Below, one piece after another: positions 44,011 through 56,505 of a stretch of DNA of 64,000 bases. Where the stretch lies: contig JAQFVV010006295.1 of assembly GCA_028023455.1 (NCBI GenBank), positions 558,001-622,000 of the forward strand. The letters are read 5' to 3'. Numbering within the stretch: position 1 is the stretch's first letter; each line of letters opens with the position of its first letter. Origin of the DNA: Epiperipatus broadwayi (taxonomy: Eukaryota; Onychophora; Udeonychophora; Euonychophora; Peripatidae). The position numbers and the translations under genes were made by a program. The notes under the pieces were generated by a model that had not been told where the DNA came from, did not search any database, and saw only the letters and a list, made by a program, of their open reading frames with translations.

Positions 44011-46010
44011 AAGTAGTGTACTAGCCTCATCCATTAAAAAAATCTTAGTTTAAACATCTAACAGATGCTGAAATTTATGTTCTTGAAAAAGGATTACTTT
44101 CCCATCACACCATCTAATATCCTTTTATTTGATATAATGGTAGCCATTGAAGAAATGACTCAAAAATTGTCTTTAGAAGAAGCAGCAGAATTACACTGGA
44201 GAATAAAAAGAACACTTGAAAAACAACACAAATTGAAGACAAATTATTTTTTGATGAAAGGAAAGCAATTAATTATAGATAAATCTTTAATCATTCTCTC
44301 TGCTGACAAAGGCAATGCAACAGTTGTAATAATATAACTGATTATGACAATTAAATACAAGAAGTGCTCACAGCAGGCTAATACAGAGAAGTGGCAACAA
44401 ATCTGATACTGAGTGCAGAAACAAAGTTACAAGTATTATTTAGAAAGCATCGCAGGTACTTCAGTAATTTAGAAAAAAGTAAACTAACATTATATTTCAG
44501 AAAATTTCCCCATCTTTATGGTTTACCTAAAATCCATAAGAATCATGTTCCATTAAAATTTAATGTTAGTTCTAGAAATTCACCTTGCCAAAATTTGTCA
44601 AGATTTCTTCTCAAAATTCTTAGACATTTGGCATACAAGACCCAGTCCTTTTTCAGGGATTAGACATTTTGTAGAATTAATCAAGAACATGAAAATTGAA
44701 AAAACTCACATACTAGTAAGTTTTGATGTGGAAAGTTTATTCACAGTAGTACCATGTGAAGCATTGTTTATTGTAAGAAAAAGATTAAATGGTGATAATA
44801 GCTTACAAACTAGAACAATTCTTCCCATTGATAGTACAAGAGAATTATTAACGTTCTGCATAACAACAACCTACTTTCAATACAATACAGAATTCTTCCA
44901 ACAAAATCAAGAAAATGGTTATGGGCTCACCAATATCACCCTTAATTAGCAATATTTACATGGAAGAACTTGAAACCATAGCCATAAAGACTAACCCATA
45001 TCCACCTAAAATTTGGCTTTATGTTATAAATTTGTTGTATGGCCACATGGTGGAGCACTATTACAAACTTTCTGGAGACAGAAACTAGTCTGGGGATATT
45101 GGATGAGTAGGCACAAGATAGGGATTTTATGCACAAGCCTTCTGGCATCCACTGATTACTCTGGCTTGCACTAAGTGTTATTACTTTATAGAGAGTTTTG
45201 CCTGTATTTCTGGAGACACATTGACAATATAACCACTTCAATTAAATTCACAATAGAATTAGAACAAAAACTGGCATTCTTACATGCTCTTGTGACAAGA
45301 TTTCATCATGACATAATCAAATTTCAATTTACAGAAAACCCACACATACAGGAAAATACTTAGCATATACATCCAATCACACCAGAAACACAAAATATAG
45401 GGTTATACTATCACTATGGAACAGAGCAAAAGAAGTTTGTTCAGAAACCAGTGATCTTAAAAAAGAAAAGATCTATATAGAACAAACTTTTAAGAAAAAT
45501 GGTTATCCACCAACGGTTATTAAGAAACTTTAAATAGACAACAAAAAGAATCATCAAAAGTAAAAACAATTATTGGTATTGTACTTCTATACATATCAAA
45601 AATAGCAGACAAATCAAGGAAAATCTGCAATCAGCATAATATCAGAACAGCTTTCCAGAGCCATACCACCCTTTGAAAATTCTAACATCTACAAAGCCTA
45701 AACTTGAAATGCTGAAAAAATCTGTGAAATATCATGCGAATGTGGAATGTATATTAGTGAGGCCAGGCATCCCATTGAAAAGCATTTGCAAGAGCATAAA
45801 CTGATGATTAGTGGACCATGTATGTACTAATGAACATAAGTTTGACTGGGGAAATACAAAAATATTGGATAGAGAAAAAAGTACAAAAAAGAAAATTCAA
45901 AGAAGCTGATTACTTGACAATGGCAAATAACCCTATAAGTCAATGTAGTGTGACTATACATAATGTATGGAAACCATTAATCAACTTTGCTTTTAGTAAA
46001 AAGTGGAGAA
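44011..46010 (+). pseudogene. Penelope-like element ORF: RT through GIY-YIG, frameshifted
   Basis: The longest PLE here. Pieces in order: IILSADKGNATVVII at 44290-44334. LYGLPKIHKNHVPLKFNVSSRNSP at 44518-44585 (PLE signature LPKIHK..). RFLLKILRHLA. HILVSFDVESLFTVVP (RT motif A, Asp kept) at 44709-44756. SNIYMEELE near 44948. The motif C region reads FVVWPHGGALLQTFW after it, with the YVDD itself destroyed. SIKFTIELEQKLAFLHALV at 45238-45295. GIY-YIG region ISCECGMYISEARHPIEKHLQEHK at about 45730-45800. HKFDWGNTKILDREK at 45835-45880. At least six frame changes and a 126-bp insertion (45081-45206). Not functional. Confidence 0.85.
45081..45206 (+). mobile_element. family A repeat, copy A4, inserted with 12-bp target duplication
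   Basis: The PLE reading is interrupted between two copies of TTTCTGGAGACA (45069-45080 and 45207-45218). Between them lies a 5'-truncated family A copy, sense strand plus. It begins at GAAACTAGTCTGGGGA inside the hammerhead and ends GAGAGTTTTGCCTGTA. The direct repeat, the 5' truncation and the constant 3' end are the marks of retroposition. This is the best boundary evidence for the family. Confidence 0.85.
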
Positions 46011-46011
46011 A

Positions 46012-46160
46012 TTAGGATGGCTCAGGTGGTTAGAGCCTTACCTTAAAATTCAATCCCCATGCTAATACTCTCACTGGTCAGGCCAGTAATACTTGAAAAA
46101 GAGCGGAAAAAAGAGCTACTGAAACTATAATTACATATATAGTAATTTTAATACTTGTTT
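46012..46160 (+). repeat. tRNA-derived SINE-like tail of the PLE
   Basis: Follows the PLE remnant with no gap. TGGCTCAGGTGG at 46019-46030 is a perfect A box, and AAATTCAATCC at 46046-46056 is a decayed B box. Spacing is shortened to about 27 nt by a deletion relative to the 43.2 kb copy. The shared tail CATGCTA.TA.T.TCACTG.TCAG.CCAG.AA(T)AC follows. Confidence 0.7.
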
Positions 46161-47040
46161 TGAAAATCAAACACTAATTATTATTTTTCTTTTATCAGCA
46201 GAGAACGAATACAAATTATATACTGTGTGTGGGAGCAGTCAAGTTTCTTAAAAAAAAAAAATCAGCCCATCAACAATTGCACTGTGAACTTCTATTTTTT
46301 CGTTCTTATTGGGTTAGGAATGCAATACTGAACAATAACTAAATTATTCCTTAGCCTAAAGTGAATAAAACTGGGCTTAGAGTTATTTCGTAATAAACAC
46401 ATATAAGCAATGAATAATTAGCGAAGAAAAATTAAAAAAGTAGTATGTTAGCATAACAATTTTTTTAAATAATTGCATAAAAATTAAAAGTTTTTCAGTT
46501 ATCTTACGGTTTAAAAGTGTGTTGAATCTAAATAATTTTTGAATTTAGCATTCGCGTTTTAAGAAAGTAATTGACAGCCAATAGTAGGTTTTTATTTTGC
46601 GCAAATTACTGACGAGTATGATTTTAACTTATTATTTAAGACTTTCTTTACTCCTTATATTTCTATAATTCATAAGCTAGGAATGGCAAACTTCAAAATA
46701 CTTCACAATTGTATAATTTACATTATTATCTATTATTAACTTCCCAAATAACGTCGAATACAAAAAAAGTTTTTGAAGTTTAAAAAAAAAATCTTGCTAC
46801 GAATTGTGAATTTGAAAACTGAACAACAAAAATCGTTCCAATTTTTTGTTTATAGCATTTAACACTTTTTTCTAAATTCTTCATTTATTAATATTTTGTA
46901 TACAACACACATTCATGACAAAATTGTGGATTAAAGCAGAATTCACGACAACGTAATAAAAATGTATAAAACATTATTTTCGGATAAAATAAAATTGCAA
47001 TTCCCTTTATAGCGTTACTGTTTAAAAAATGCATTACCAC
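46161..47040. other. non-coding stretch, possible upstream region of a host gene
   Basis: No coding similarity. CpG and G+C rise towards the right end compared with the surrounding DNA. Confidence 0.35.
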
Positions 47041-47118
47041 TAGATGGCACATGAAGTACCCATAAATCATTGCGCCAGACGTCACTAAACCAGGCGACCA
47101 TATTCACCGCGACGGCAG
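47041..47118 (+). other. candidate first exon end with 5' splice site
   Basis: A CpG-richer patch (TGCGCCAGACGTCAC, AGGCGACC, CACCGCGACGGCAG) ends in CAG|GTAAGT at 47118/47119, a near-consensus donor. A CRE-like GACGTCAC lies just upstream. CpG-bearing sequence continues to about 47420. This would fit the promoter and untranslated first exon of a host gene on the plus strand. No coding exon can be tied to it within the window, so it remains a candidate. Confidence 0.3.
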
Positions 47119-49480
47119 GTAAGTTAATCTGTTTTTCCCCCACCTTGTTTTAGCGATTATTGTCTTGCTTTTTAAATGACATGTAACGTAAAGTTTAAAA
47201 ATTATGAGTTTGTAGGTGGATTTGAAAATTACTGAGTCAATACAGACTTAACAGTATTGCAATCGATAATAATTATTTGTTTACGAGTTAGTACGCTAAA
47301 ATAAATGGATTTATATTGAACGTTATCAAAATACGGCGCTGTCTGCGAAGAATACATAAACCAAACGATTCGGATAATACTCTATAATTTCAAGAAACGG
47401 CCGCATCAAAACGTTTTTGCATGTGTGAATAAGGACTGCAGTTATGAGTAGTAAATAGTTAATAAATCAATAACTCTGTCATGCAGATTATAATTCTTAA
47501 CTATTACATTTACATGTAAATTCACGTATTCACATGGAATATACCATGTACTATAATTATCGATGCAGTGTATACCTATAATATGCATCCTATATATTTG
47601 ATTGTATTGCATATATACATCCATATAAGTAAAGCTATATAGGTATACACTATATTATTTTAAAATGTAATATTTTTTTAATACAGTGAAATAAATTCCA
47701 AAAAATACAAAAAAGGTTCATCTTTTTGTAATAGCGTTTAAGACATATATATATGTAACTTCAAGATAATGGAAGCTCTTTGTTTACCTATTTAAACTAT
47801 AACTTGAGTAGTAGCTGTAACCCAAGTTTCGAATAGCTTATCATTTGCAGATTATGCATAAATAAAATTTCCCTTATGAAAATAGGTAATGTTTGTAATC
47901 AAAAAATAGAGAATTAAAACTCCCGAAAACAATGGTCGAAGTTTATATTAATACCCGTTATCACAATATATTACGAAGTAGTGATTCCTATAATACACAT
48001 GGCTATATCAGTGATTTATAATTAAGAATAGTTAGTGATAGTTTCTTTATTAAATAGTAAAGCTGATTAATTTATTTTACAAAATGAAACATTCAAATAC
48101 CCAAAATTTGACGGTGAGTAAAGATAGAAAAAGTATTAATATTTTTGAATCATTTGTGTCAGAGAAGATATTTGAAAAATTTATGGATATATATAAAAGA
48201 ACAAATGGATATTTCATCAAATTAGATTTGAATTCTCCTTGAAACACAAATTATAAAATTGTATTAATTTGGTCATAAGGTGATCTGATTAAATTTATTC
48301 TATGAATGAAGAAGAGGATAAGCAGCAATCAAGTGAATGGACTTCATCATTTAAATAATAAATGCATATTTGGATATTCTGAAAAGTCAAATATATGAAA
48401 AATCATTTTCATTTTGATCAAAAAGAAAAAAAAAATCATATATTAGTGTTAGCAGTGGATCTTAAATAATCTTTGGGAATATTATTTATATAATTTTAAT
48501 TGATAATAAAATTTTTGGAAGGAACTAAAGTGAATAAAAATGTGTTAATAAAAATAATGACATCCTGTGATTTTCTCTGGTCATTTATAAATATACTTCA
48601 AATTAAATTAAAAATAAGGATTAGAATTATTATTTTCATGATTATATTTAAAGTTTATTACTATTATCTTAATATGTCCTTCCTATTAATTACTAAAAGT
48701 ATTAAATTTACTAAGCATCAACTAATATAATCTACCATCATTATTGTTAATATATAATTTAAGTAGTATTGATATAAAAAAATAATATCAACCCATTCTT
48801 TTGGATCCAACACAATGCATTACAATATTTTATTGAATCTTCCATCTATTTGATAGTGTTGATTATCCACATTTTTAACAACAAAAAAAAAAAAATCTTA
48901 AAAAATCTATTTTCTAACTTGAAAGATTACATATTGCATTGTGTTATGTTCATAGAGGAATATTTTGGTATTATTTTTGAATATTAATGTAATCAATGCA
49001 GAAAAATGAATTAGAAAAAAAATGAAATTTTTGAAAATAGTATTGGTAGTCAGCATTATCATTTTTACTAAGAGTAATTTGTAATTTCTTTATTCATTTT
49101 ATTAAGGGAAATGATATTGTTCTTATTACATCAGTTTCATCAGTATAAAAAAAAAGGATCATATGTTTGATAAAATTTTAATTTTTATAAAAACCAGTAT
49201 AAGAGTCAATAGTCTGAAGGTAAATCATCTTAATAATAAAGTAAAATAAACTAGAATTTAATTCTTTAGTCTATCTCTGCTAGTATTATGACATTATTAT
49301 ATTTGCCAATATTAATTTTGAAACAGCAACAAAAATTACTATGGATACCTGACATATGAAAATTTACCACAAAAAATAAATAAATTGAGAAACTAAGTAA
49401 CAAGCTTTTTTCTCAGAAATTTAAGATTTTTATAATATCAATTTGAATTATTAATTAATAACTTATAGAAAACTTAACAT

Positions 49481-49548
49481 TCAATGATAAAATTCAAATT
49501 GTTTTATAGAGACATCAATGATAAAATTCAAATTGTTTTATAGAGACA
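49481..49548. repeat. perfect 34-bp tandem duplication
   Basis: TCAATGATAAAATTCAAATT followed by 14 more bases, repeated once with no mismatch. Confidence 0.95.
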
Positions 49549-52500
49549 CTGTTTTCATGGATATTTTTTTTAAAAGAATCTTACATGTAGTTTATTATAA
49601 AATAGAATCCTAGCAAAACTGATAAAATATTTAATTAAATATTATTAAACTTGACATGTTACACATTAGATCTAAATGATATAAAAAATATTTTAGTTAT
49701 TATTCACTATGTTGTTATGGTGATAATTTATTGAGAACATATTTGTGTTTAAAGTTTATTTATATATGTTTTCACAAGTAAAAAGACTTATGGGAACACC
49801 TTGTACAGTTTTTTATAAGAAAGAATTTTTCATAGTTGGAACAAAATGATTGTTTTTTGGAAATTTTTAAGATGTGATTCTGATCCAGAGTAAATCTAAA
49901 GACTTTTAACAAACCTAATCCATTTTGTTCTGACCATGAGGAAATCTCTCCAACAAAAACTTCCTGTTCCCAAAAGTCACTTTTGATGTACATTATTCAT
50001 TAATTAAATCTTAAATTAACAAATATTAGTTATTACAATTGAGCCTTTGATTCAGGATATGACAAGGTATTTTAGTTTAAACTTTTTAAAATAAATCCTT
50101 TTACTATGGTTGTCTTGATTATTGAACTCTGACAGGTCATTACAGTAATATGTAAATGTGCAGAATATTTATATAATCATAAAGGAATTAAAAATAATAA
50201 TTGGTATTTACTAAATATCTTCAGAAGTTAAAAGTAATATACAAATACCTCTTATTGGTGTTTGTACCACATAGTATAAAATTAAATCATTATAATTTGA
50301 TTAAATATTTAATTAAATTGCTAAAAAAAAAAGGATCAAAAGAAAATACTGAAGTTTTAAATTATTTTAAATAAAATTATAAAAAAGTTATATTTTTTTA
50401 AAACTTTTTTAATATTTACCCCCCCCCCCTCTTATTTTAATTAAAATAAAAATGAAGTTATTATTTTATTTTATTAAACATATTTATTAAGTTCACTGTT
50501 TTTTAAAAAAAAATCATAAATCTGTTTTCATATAATTAATTTATTATTAAATCTCTCAACAAGGCAGTTGTAAACAGATCTTGTATACTAGTAGTGTTTG
50601 CATGATAGAAATACTTAGAATGAGAGTATGTGTAATTAATGTAGTACTGCTAAAAACATCTATCGATTGTTTAACTGCTAAAATCATCTATTGATTGTTT
50701 AGGTCTTTCTGTTTATTATTAGTAATTTGCTATAATTGTGAGCTGATGAAACCTTTAGTGGAGTTAAGATTTTTTAAGTAATTATACCTAAAAATTTTGT
50801 CACAAGATACTTAAAATTAATATATTATATGGGGAAAGGAAATATTTCTTGCTTTTGAGTATCTAATAGCATCTGAAGAATATAGATTTCTGCATGCTAA
50901 TCAGATTGTGTGTTCTATGTGTTATTCTACAATAGTAGACTTTGACATTCTAGGTCCATATATATATCATGCCCCCAACTATCATTTCTGGTGCTTAAAT
51001 TTTTTATGACTCTTGTGAATAAACTATTTGATTATTGCTAGTATGTGAGAATATCAGGTCTATTTCTCAAAAACGAATTCAAAAAATAGATTTTAATTTG
51101 AAATAAGACATGTACAATATAAATGAAAAGGATCTCAAAGGTCTTGATCATTGCTACATAACAAATATTTTTATATATATACTGTATATGCAAACAAAAC
51201 ATTTTAAAATATTTTGTTGAGTTTAATTAACACTTTGAAATTTTTAGGAAAAGTTTTAATTAATGTTTGGTAAAACTTTTAGCAGTTTAACATAATTTTT
51301 ATTATCAATAGAAAGTGTAGAAATGAAATAATTATCAAGAAATTTAATAGAAAAGCTGGATATTTTTATATACATTTGTTTGAAATTTTATTTTTAATGA
51401 ATATATTAAATGTTAGTATAAATATGTATTTTTGGTGAATGGAGAAGTAATAACAATTCTTTCTAAATGATCATATTTAAATATATTTTATTAAATTTTT
51501 TTAATAACAACCATTAGATATTCTTATTTTTGTTAAGAAATTCTTTGATTCTGTGAAAAAATAAAGCATTTCCTAGTCATTGCAGGATATGTTTTCTTCA
51601 TTTTCTTCATATTGTTTTGCTACATGGAATTTAAAAAATGTGTAAATGTATATATTTGTGTACATAAAAATTATCAAAATATTTCTGGGATAAATTTCAT
51701 TTGACTATCTACAGAATATAAATAAAATAATTCTAAAAAGTTTTTCCAAGTAATATATTTTTTTTTATAATGGAAATTACAGTCAAATTTGCAATCATTA
51801 AAATAAAAAAATTGCGTAGAAATACATATATGTATTGATTATGAATCACAGCTCAATCACTAAAGCATAATAAACCAATAGAATATCCACAAATTATGGT
51901 TTATATTGATTATAATACAACTAATGCTAAAAATGAAAATGAGAAGAGGATCAGTTAAAGAGTTAATTCACAAAGTTTAACAAATTCTTATCCTGAGACA
52001 AAGGAGGGAAATGAATTGGCTTAAAACTATTCATGGTTGTATAAAATTTGATTTAAAAGAAAAATAACAAAAATTATACATAACTTTGCATATTTTTTTT
52101 TTTAAATATATGCTCACAAATACTGCTAGACCAAAAGTATAAAAGTTTGAGTATTAAGGGAATGAACATTATTTATTATTAATTTAAAATCTTTATAATG
52201 TAAAATAAAGTTTGATTTTTGTAAAAATTATTGTTAATCATAAATAAGCAAATGTTTTAAATTTTGTAAACAGAATCAAATAGAATTAAAACATTTATCA
52301 GCAACATCCTTGTCAGATGTGAAGACTAAAATGTGAGTTTTACTTTTTAGTTAATAGGTAATTTAGCTATAAAAAAGGAAAAATAATTTCACTGAAAGTG
52401 AGAAAATGAATGAAGAGTTAGTTGTTGAGCAACTGTTATTGAAATTTGAAATCAAATTGAAATCAGAAATAAAGGAAATTTTATACGAGTAGTCATAAGA

Positions 52501-52676
52501 TTAACTAGCGAATCTAATACTATCCCAATCATGACATTAGAAAAGCATTAAGTTAACAGTACTTTCAAATGTTTTTCTAAATCAAAGCAATAAATTCCTT
52601 CATTTGAAATTATTATGATCTACAGGATAAGTAGCTGAAAACACCTAGAAGAATATACTCCATCAACCTTATTAAA

Positions 52677-52716
52677 ACAGGCAAAACTCACTATACATAT
52701 TGCCACTCACTGCAAG
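52677..52716 (-). repeat. family A 3' end fragment, copy A5
   Basis: CAGGCAAAACTCACTATACA and the following TATTGCCACTCACTGCAAG match the family A 3' terminus. Sequence then changes abruptly into the ATGGTGATCATGTGACGTTT repeat related (inverted) to 6226-6255. A strongly 5'-truncated copy. Confidence 0.7.
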
Positions 52717-54519
52717 AAATGGTGATCATGTGACGTTTATTGGCATCAATTTTATGTTAAGTAGTTATTTGGAGATGAAAGGATATATGTTAAAAAAACT
52801 AATGTCTGCTGCCCAATTTGATAAATTGCTTGTCTAAAAATAAAATTAGAAGAAAGTTTTATAATGGATTCACAAAATCACAAGCTGTCATTCCAAGAAA
52901 GAATTCATACCAAATTTACAGATAATCTTGCCAAACTTTTAAAAATATATCTATATGATTCCCAGCAAGAAGATAAATCTTCAGGATTTACTATAGACAG
53001 CTTAAAAATATAATTATATAAGATATAGATAAAACTCTGTTATCAATTGTCAAGTTATTTAACCTATAAAAACTTACCACTTTATTCATTTGCAAAAATT
53101 TTGAGAATGCTTAAATTGCATGGAAATGAACTGAATTAATTTTTTTTCTTTCCTTTCTTTAATTGTTTTTTTCATAACTGGAATGAAGAATAGAATATAT
53201 TCACTATTATCATAAATTGTTTTAAAACATTAAATGACAAATTTAAACCTACTTTAATGAATAAAAGAATATAATTGGCTAATATGTGTCTATTCAAACT
53301 TTACTTTTGATTACTATAACAAATATTTAAACCCATAATGTGACGATATTAATACTAATTTATTAAAGTTAATTTACCATTGTTAATAATAAAGCTTGTT
53401 TCTTTATTTCTTCCTTTCAATTTTATTCAATGTATATATTTATTTATACTCAGATATTAAGCAGAAGGAATAATAGTGAAAAGTCCAATATTTTTTTATA
53501 GAAAAGTTCAAACATAAGTCTTTAAAGATGGACTTTGAGAAGTAGCACCCAAAATAGACAGATTTTATTATAATTATATCCGAAGAAAAATATCTTTATC
53601 TGATAGACTTTAACTGATCAAAGGAGAGTTGGATTTCAAGTGAATAATGCATCTTAAATATTACCATTATCTATAAAGGAATTACCTACGATTTACTTGC
53701 ATATAAGGTATTTGATTTGACTATCATCATTGTAGATGAGAAAATCTATATCATCCAGTTTGCTTGGTTTACCAATATTTAAGTTCCACATTTATTATTC
53801 TTACCTTAATCAATTCATCAAGTTGTATTAGATATATTAACATGTGGTCAAACATAACAGCAACTTTTCTTCTTTTACATTTATTTGACAACCAATGTGA
53901 GACTGAATATATTTCTTATTCTGATTTTAATTTCTCTTCTTTACAATATGTGTGTGTATGTATATAAAGTAATTATTTGAAGTATGTTTATGCTTCCAAA
54001 TTATAATTTATCAATGGTAGTATTAAATAAACATTTGGAACAAATCTAATATAATCTAATATTTATTTTGTTAAAAAAGAAGTATCTTCCTGCCCTAAAT
54101 GTACACCTTTGCAGATGAATCTGTTTAAAAATGAAATAAAAAAAACATTGATTTTTATAAAAGGAGTGGCATAAAAGATATTTGTTCCCACTTTTATATG
54201 TTCCTTTAATCGAAATTTTATGGAGGTTAAAACAACCCTACAAATAAAATTTCTACTTCAAAAAATTTATATAACAAAATTCACAATTTGTAGATATATT
54301 TAAAATTAATAACTTTAAAATGTTTAAATTCTTAATTTTTTACTTTTATTTTATGATAATAATTATATTGTCTCAATTTCATTGTTTTTTTGTGGTATAT
54401 TAGCTTTTTGAAACATATATTGTGAAAATTGCATCTTCAACCAAATGAATTCAATGCAGCAGATGTATTAAGTTAAAATATTAAAAGAATGCAAGACAGA
54501 AGTAATAATATTATATTAG

Positions 54520-54885
54520 TATTTTTTATTTGTCATTCATTAGACCAGAGATTATTCACTTAATATATAATATTTCTGTAGTGTAATTTTACTTGACCAC
54601 TTTTAAAAATGTAGGAAAAGGTTTCTAACAGCTTTTATCTCTTTGTGGAAGGTTATAAACATATGACTAAAAACATGTAAAAAAGATGTATGATCCCCAA
54701 AATATACATTTCATGCTAAACTAGCACTCATCTGTTGGCCCAAATCACAATCTCTCACACATATCTTTATCATTGTTAAGTATATATAGTCAATTACTAC
54801 AGTTTAACTGATGTCAGCAGATATAAACCAAACCCTGTCTTAAAGGAGAATGGTGTAGTGAAAATTACATTACAGAAATATTAAT
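54520..54885 (+). mobile_element. family M element, copy M3
   Basis: Inverted ends TAATATTTCTGTAGTGTAAT (54568-54587) and AATTACATTACAGAAATATTA (54863-54883). The core matches M1 (TTTCATGCTAAACTAGCACTC, minus-strand hammerhead-like). On the minus strand at 54738-54697 it reads CCAA, CAGATGA (one core base changed from CTGATGA), GTGCT..AGCAT, GAAATGTATA, then TTTTGG. The ribozyme is therefore probably dead. Left-flank similarity to M4 extends to 54520. Confidence 0.65.
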
Positions 54886-56264
54886 TAAATAATAGAATAT
54901 TGTTTTAAATTTTTGAAATATTTTATATTTTTACACTAAGTAGTTTTTATATATGCAGGTAATATATATTTATTAATATCATTTACGTTTTTTATTATTT
55001 TTGTAGAAGGATATTAATATTATATGGATTTGGCAATGCAATAAGAAAGATAAAGTTATAATGTATATTTATTCTCCTCAAGTGTAATTTTTTTTGACAT
55101 TTAATATTATATTTGTATTAAATTTATGCTATTTACACCTATGAAAAAGACTATAATAAATTATCAAAATGAAGGGAATAAAAATGAGCACAATAATTAT
55201 AGTTATTTTTTCATTGAAGATTTTTTTTAAGGAAATGGTAGTAATCCTACTCATTAACTGGCCATTGTAACTCCTTAAAAAAAGAGGAAGAAAATTAAAA
55301 AAATTATAAATGTTACCCTTATATTGTAACATATATTTGCAAACAAAGAAAAAAGATTGAAATCTAAACTACAGTGTTGATAATTTAAGGATAGAATAAA
55401 AAATTCATGACAATCAGACCCTATATTAATTTAAATGACTGAAAATACTATAAAAAAAATGGGGAGAAAATGAGAAAAAGAGCATAAAAAGAATAAAATC
55501 TAAATAAAATTACATGTGTACAAGGATGAAATAAATTGAAAAATATTGTATTGGCACAATGATTGGGAATTAAAAAAAAAAAAAAATCAATACAAAGAAC
55601 CAAGGATGAAGAAACACAAATAAATAAGATGACGTGTTTACAAATGAGAATACTAATTTAATTTTATAATTGGAAATAACTATTTGCAAAACATTTAGTG
55701 GAAGTGTCAGGGGAAAAAATACAGAAATGGTATGTTTTATCTCCTTAATAATATTTTAAAATATAAATTATAAATATTGATTTATTAAAAAATGTATTTT
55801 TTAAATGGACACAAATTAATTTAAAAAGTATATAATTTCTTTATAAATGAAGAAAAGAGAAAAAAGAATATTTATTTTAACCATGGGAACAATTCATGTG
55901 TGTTTTAAACATAAGCATGTCATACATGCTATATATTGTTTATATTTACACAATTTTTTAAACATTTTTAAAACCTGACGTCATATCAGTAATATCCCTA
56001 GTTCAATTTACTTTACTGAATTTTGCTAATTTGCCTAACCTTACACTGTTTCACATGCTTTTTTATGTGTAAGCATTGTGACTGTAATTAACAATCACAA
56101 TGAATGCATACATAGACATATATTTATAATCAATTGCTTCACAAATTGGGAACAAATATTTATTTATATATATAATAAGTAATTTCGCTTCTAGAGAATA
56201 AATTTCAAATTATTTGTCAAGATAATTTAGTATAATGTAAATTATTATTAAAAAATACAATTAT
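54886..56264. other. AT-rich non-coding stretch between M3 and M4
   Basis: No coding similarity. Contains a perfect palindromic TGACGTCA at 55976-55983. Might be the inside of a larger foldback element bounded by M3 and M4, or unrelated DNA between two separate insertions. Confidence 0.4.
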
Positions 56265-56505
56265 TAATAATAAAGATATGTGTAAGAGATTGTGATCTGA
56301 GCCAACTTGAAATGCGCATCTTGAGGATCATACATCTTTTTCACATGTCTTTGGTCATATGTTTATGATTCCTCCACAAGGTGTTAACAGTGAATAGAAA
56401 CCAATCCCAAACTTGTGTGATAGTGGTATGAAAATTATACTACAGAAATATTATTCATTATTGGATAATCACTAGTCTAATGAATGACTAATAAAAATTA
56501 ATATC
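56265..56505 (-). mobile_element. family M element, copy M4 (truncated)
   Basis: Inverted relative to M3 and about 1.5 kb away. Aligns with 54520-54780 over most of its length, including GATGTATGATCCTCAAGATG and ATAATATTTCTGTAGTATAAT on the minus strand. The hammerhead strand is plus here: AGCCAACTTGAAATGCGCAT keeps GAAA and a palindromic ATGCGCAT stem III, but CTGATGA and stem II are deleted. Confidence 0.65.

Larger units (their letters stand above)
47425..54515. other. long AT-rich non-coding stretch
   Basis: No coding similarity across about 7 kb. Contents noted: perfect 34-bp tandem duplication at 49481-49548; imperfect ~29-bp duplication at about 50645-50701; a C10 run near 50421-50430; and a family A fragment at 52677-52716 joined to the inverted ~30-bp repeat that also occurs at 6.2-6.4 kb. 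Short frames listed by simple ORF calling have no motif. Confidence 0.5.

Noticed and set aside
45797-45820. CTGATGA near 45.8 kb as another hammerhead
   Set aside because: No GAAA and no stem II partner follow; the bases are part of the PLE GIY-YIG coding region.
49125-49160. TTTCATCAG/ACATCAG repeats as hammerhead cores on the minus strand
   Set aside because: CTGATGAAACTGATG has no stem II between core blocks.
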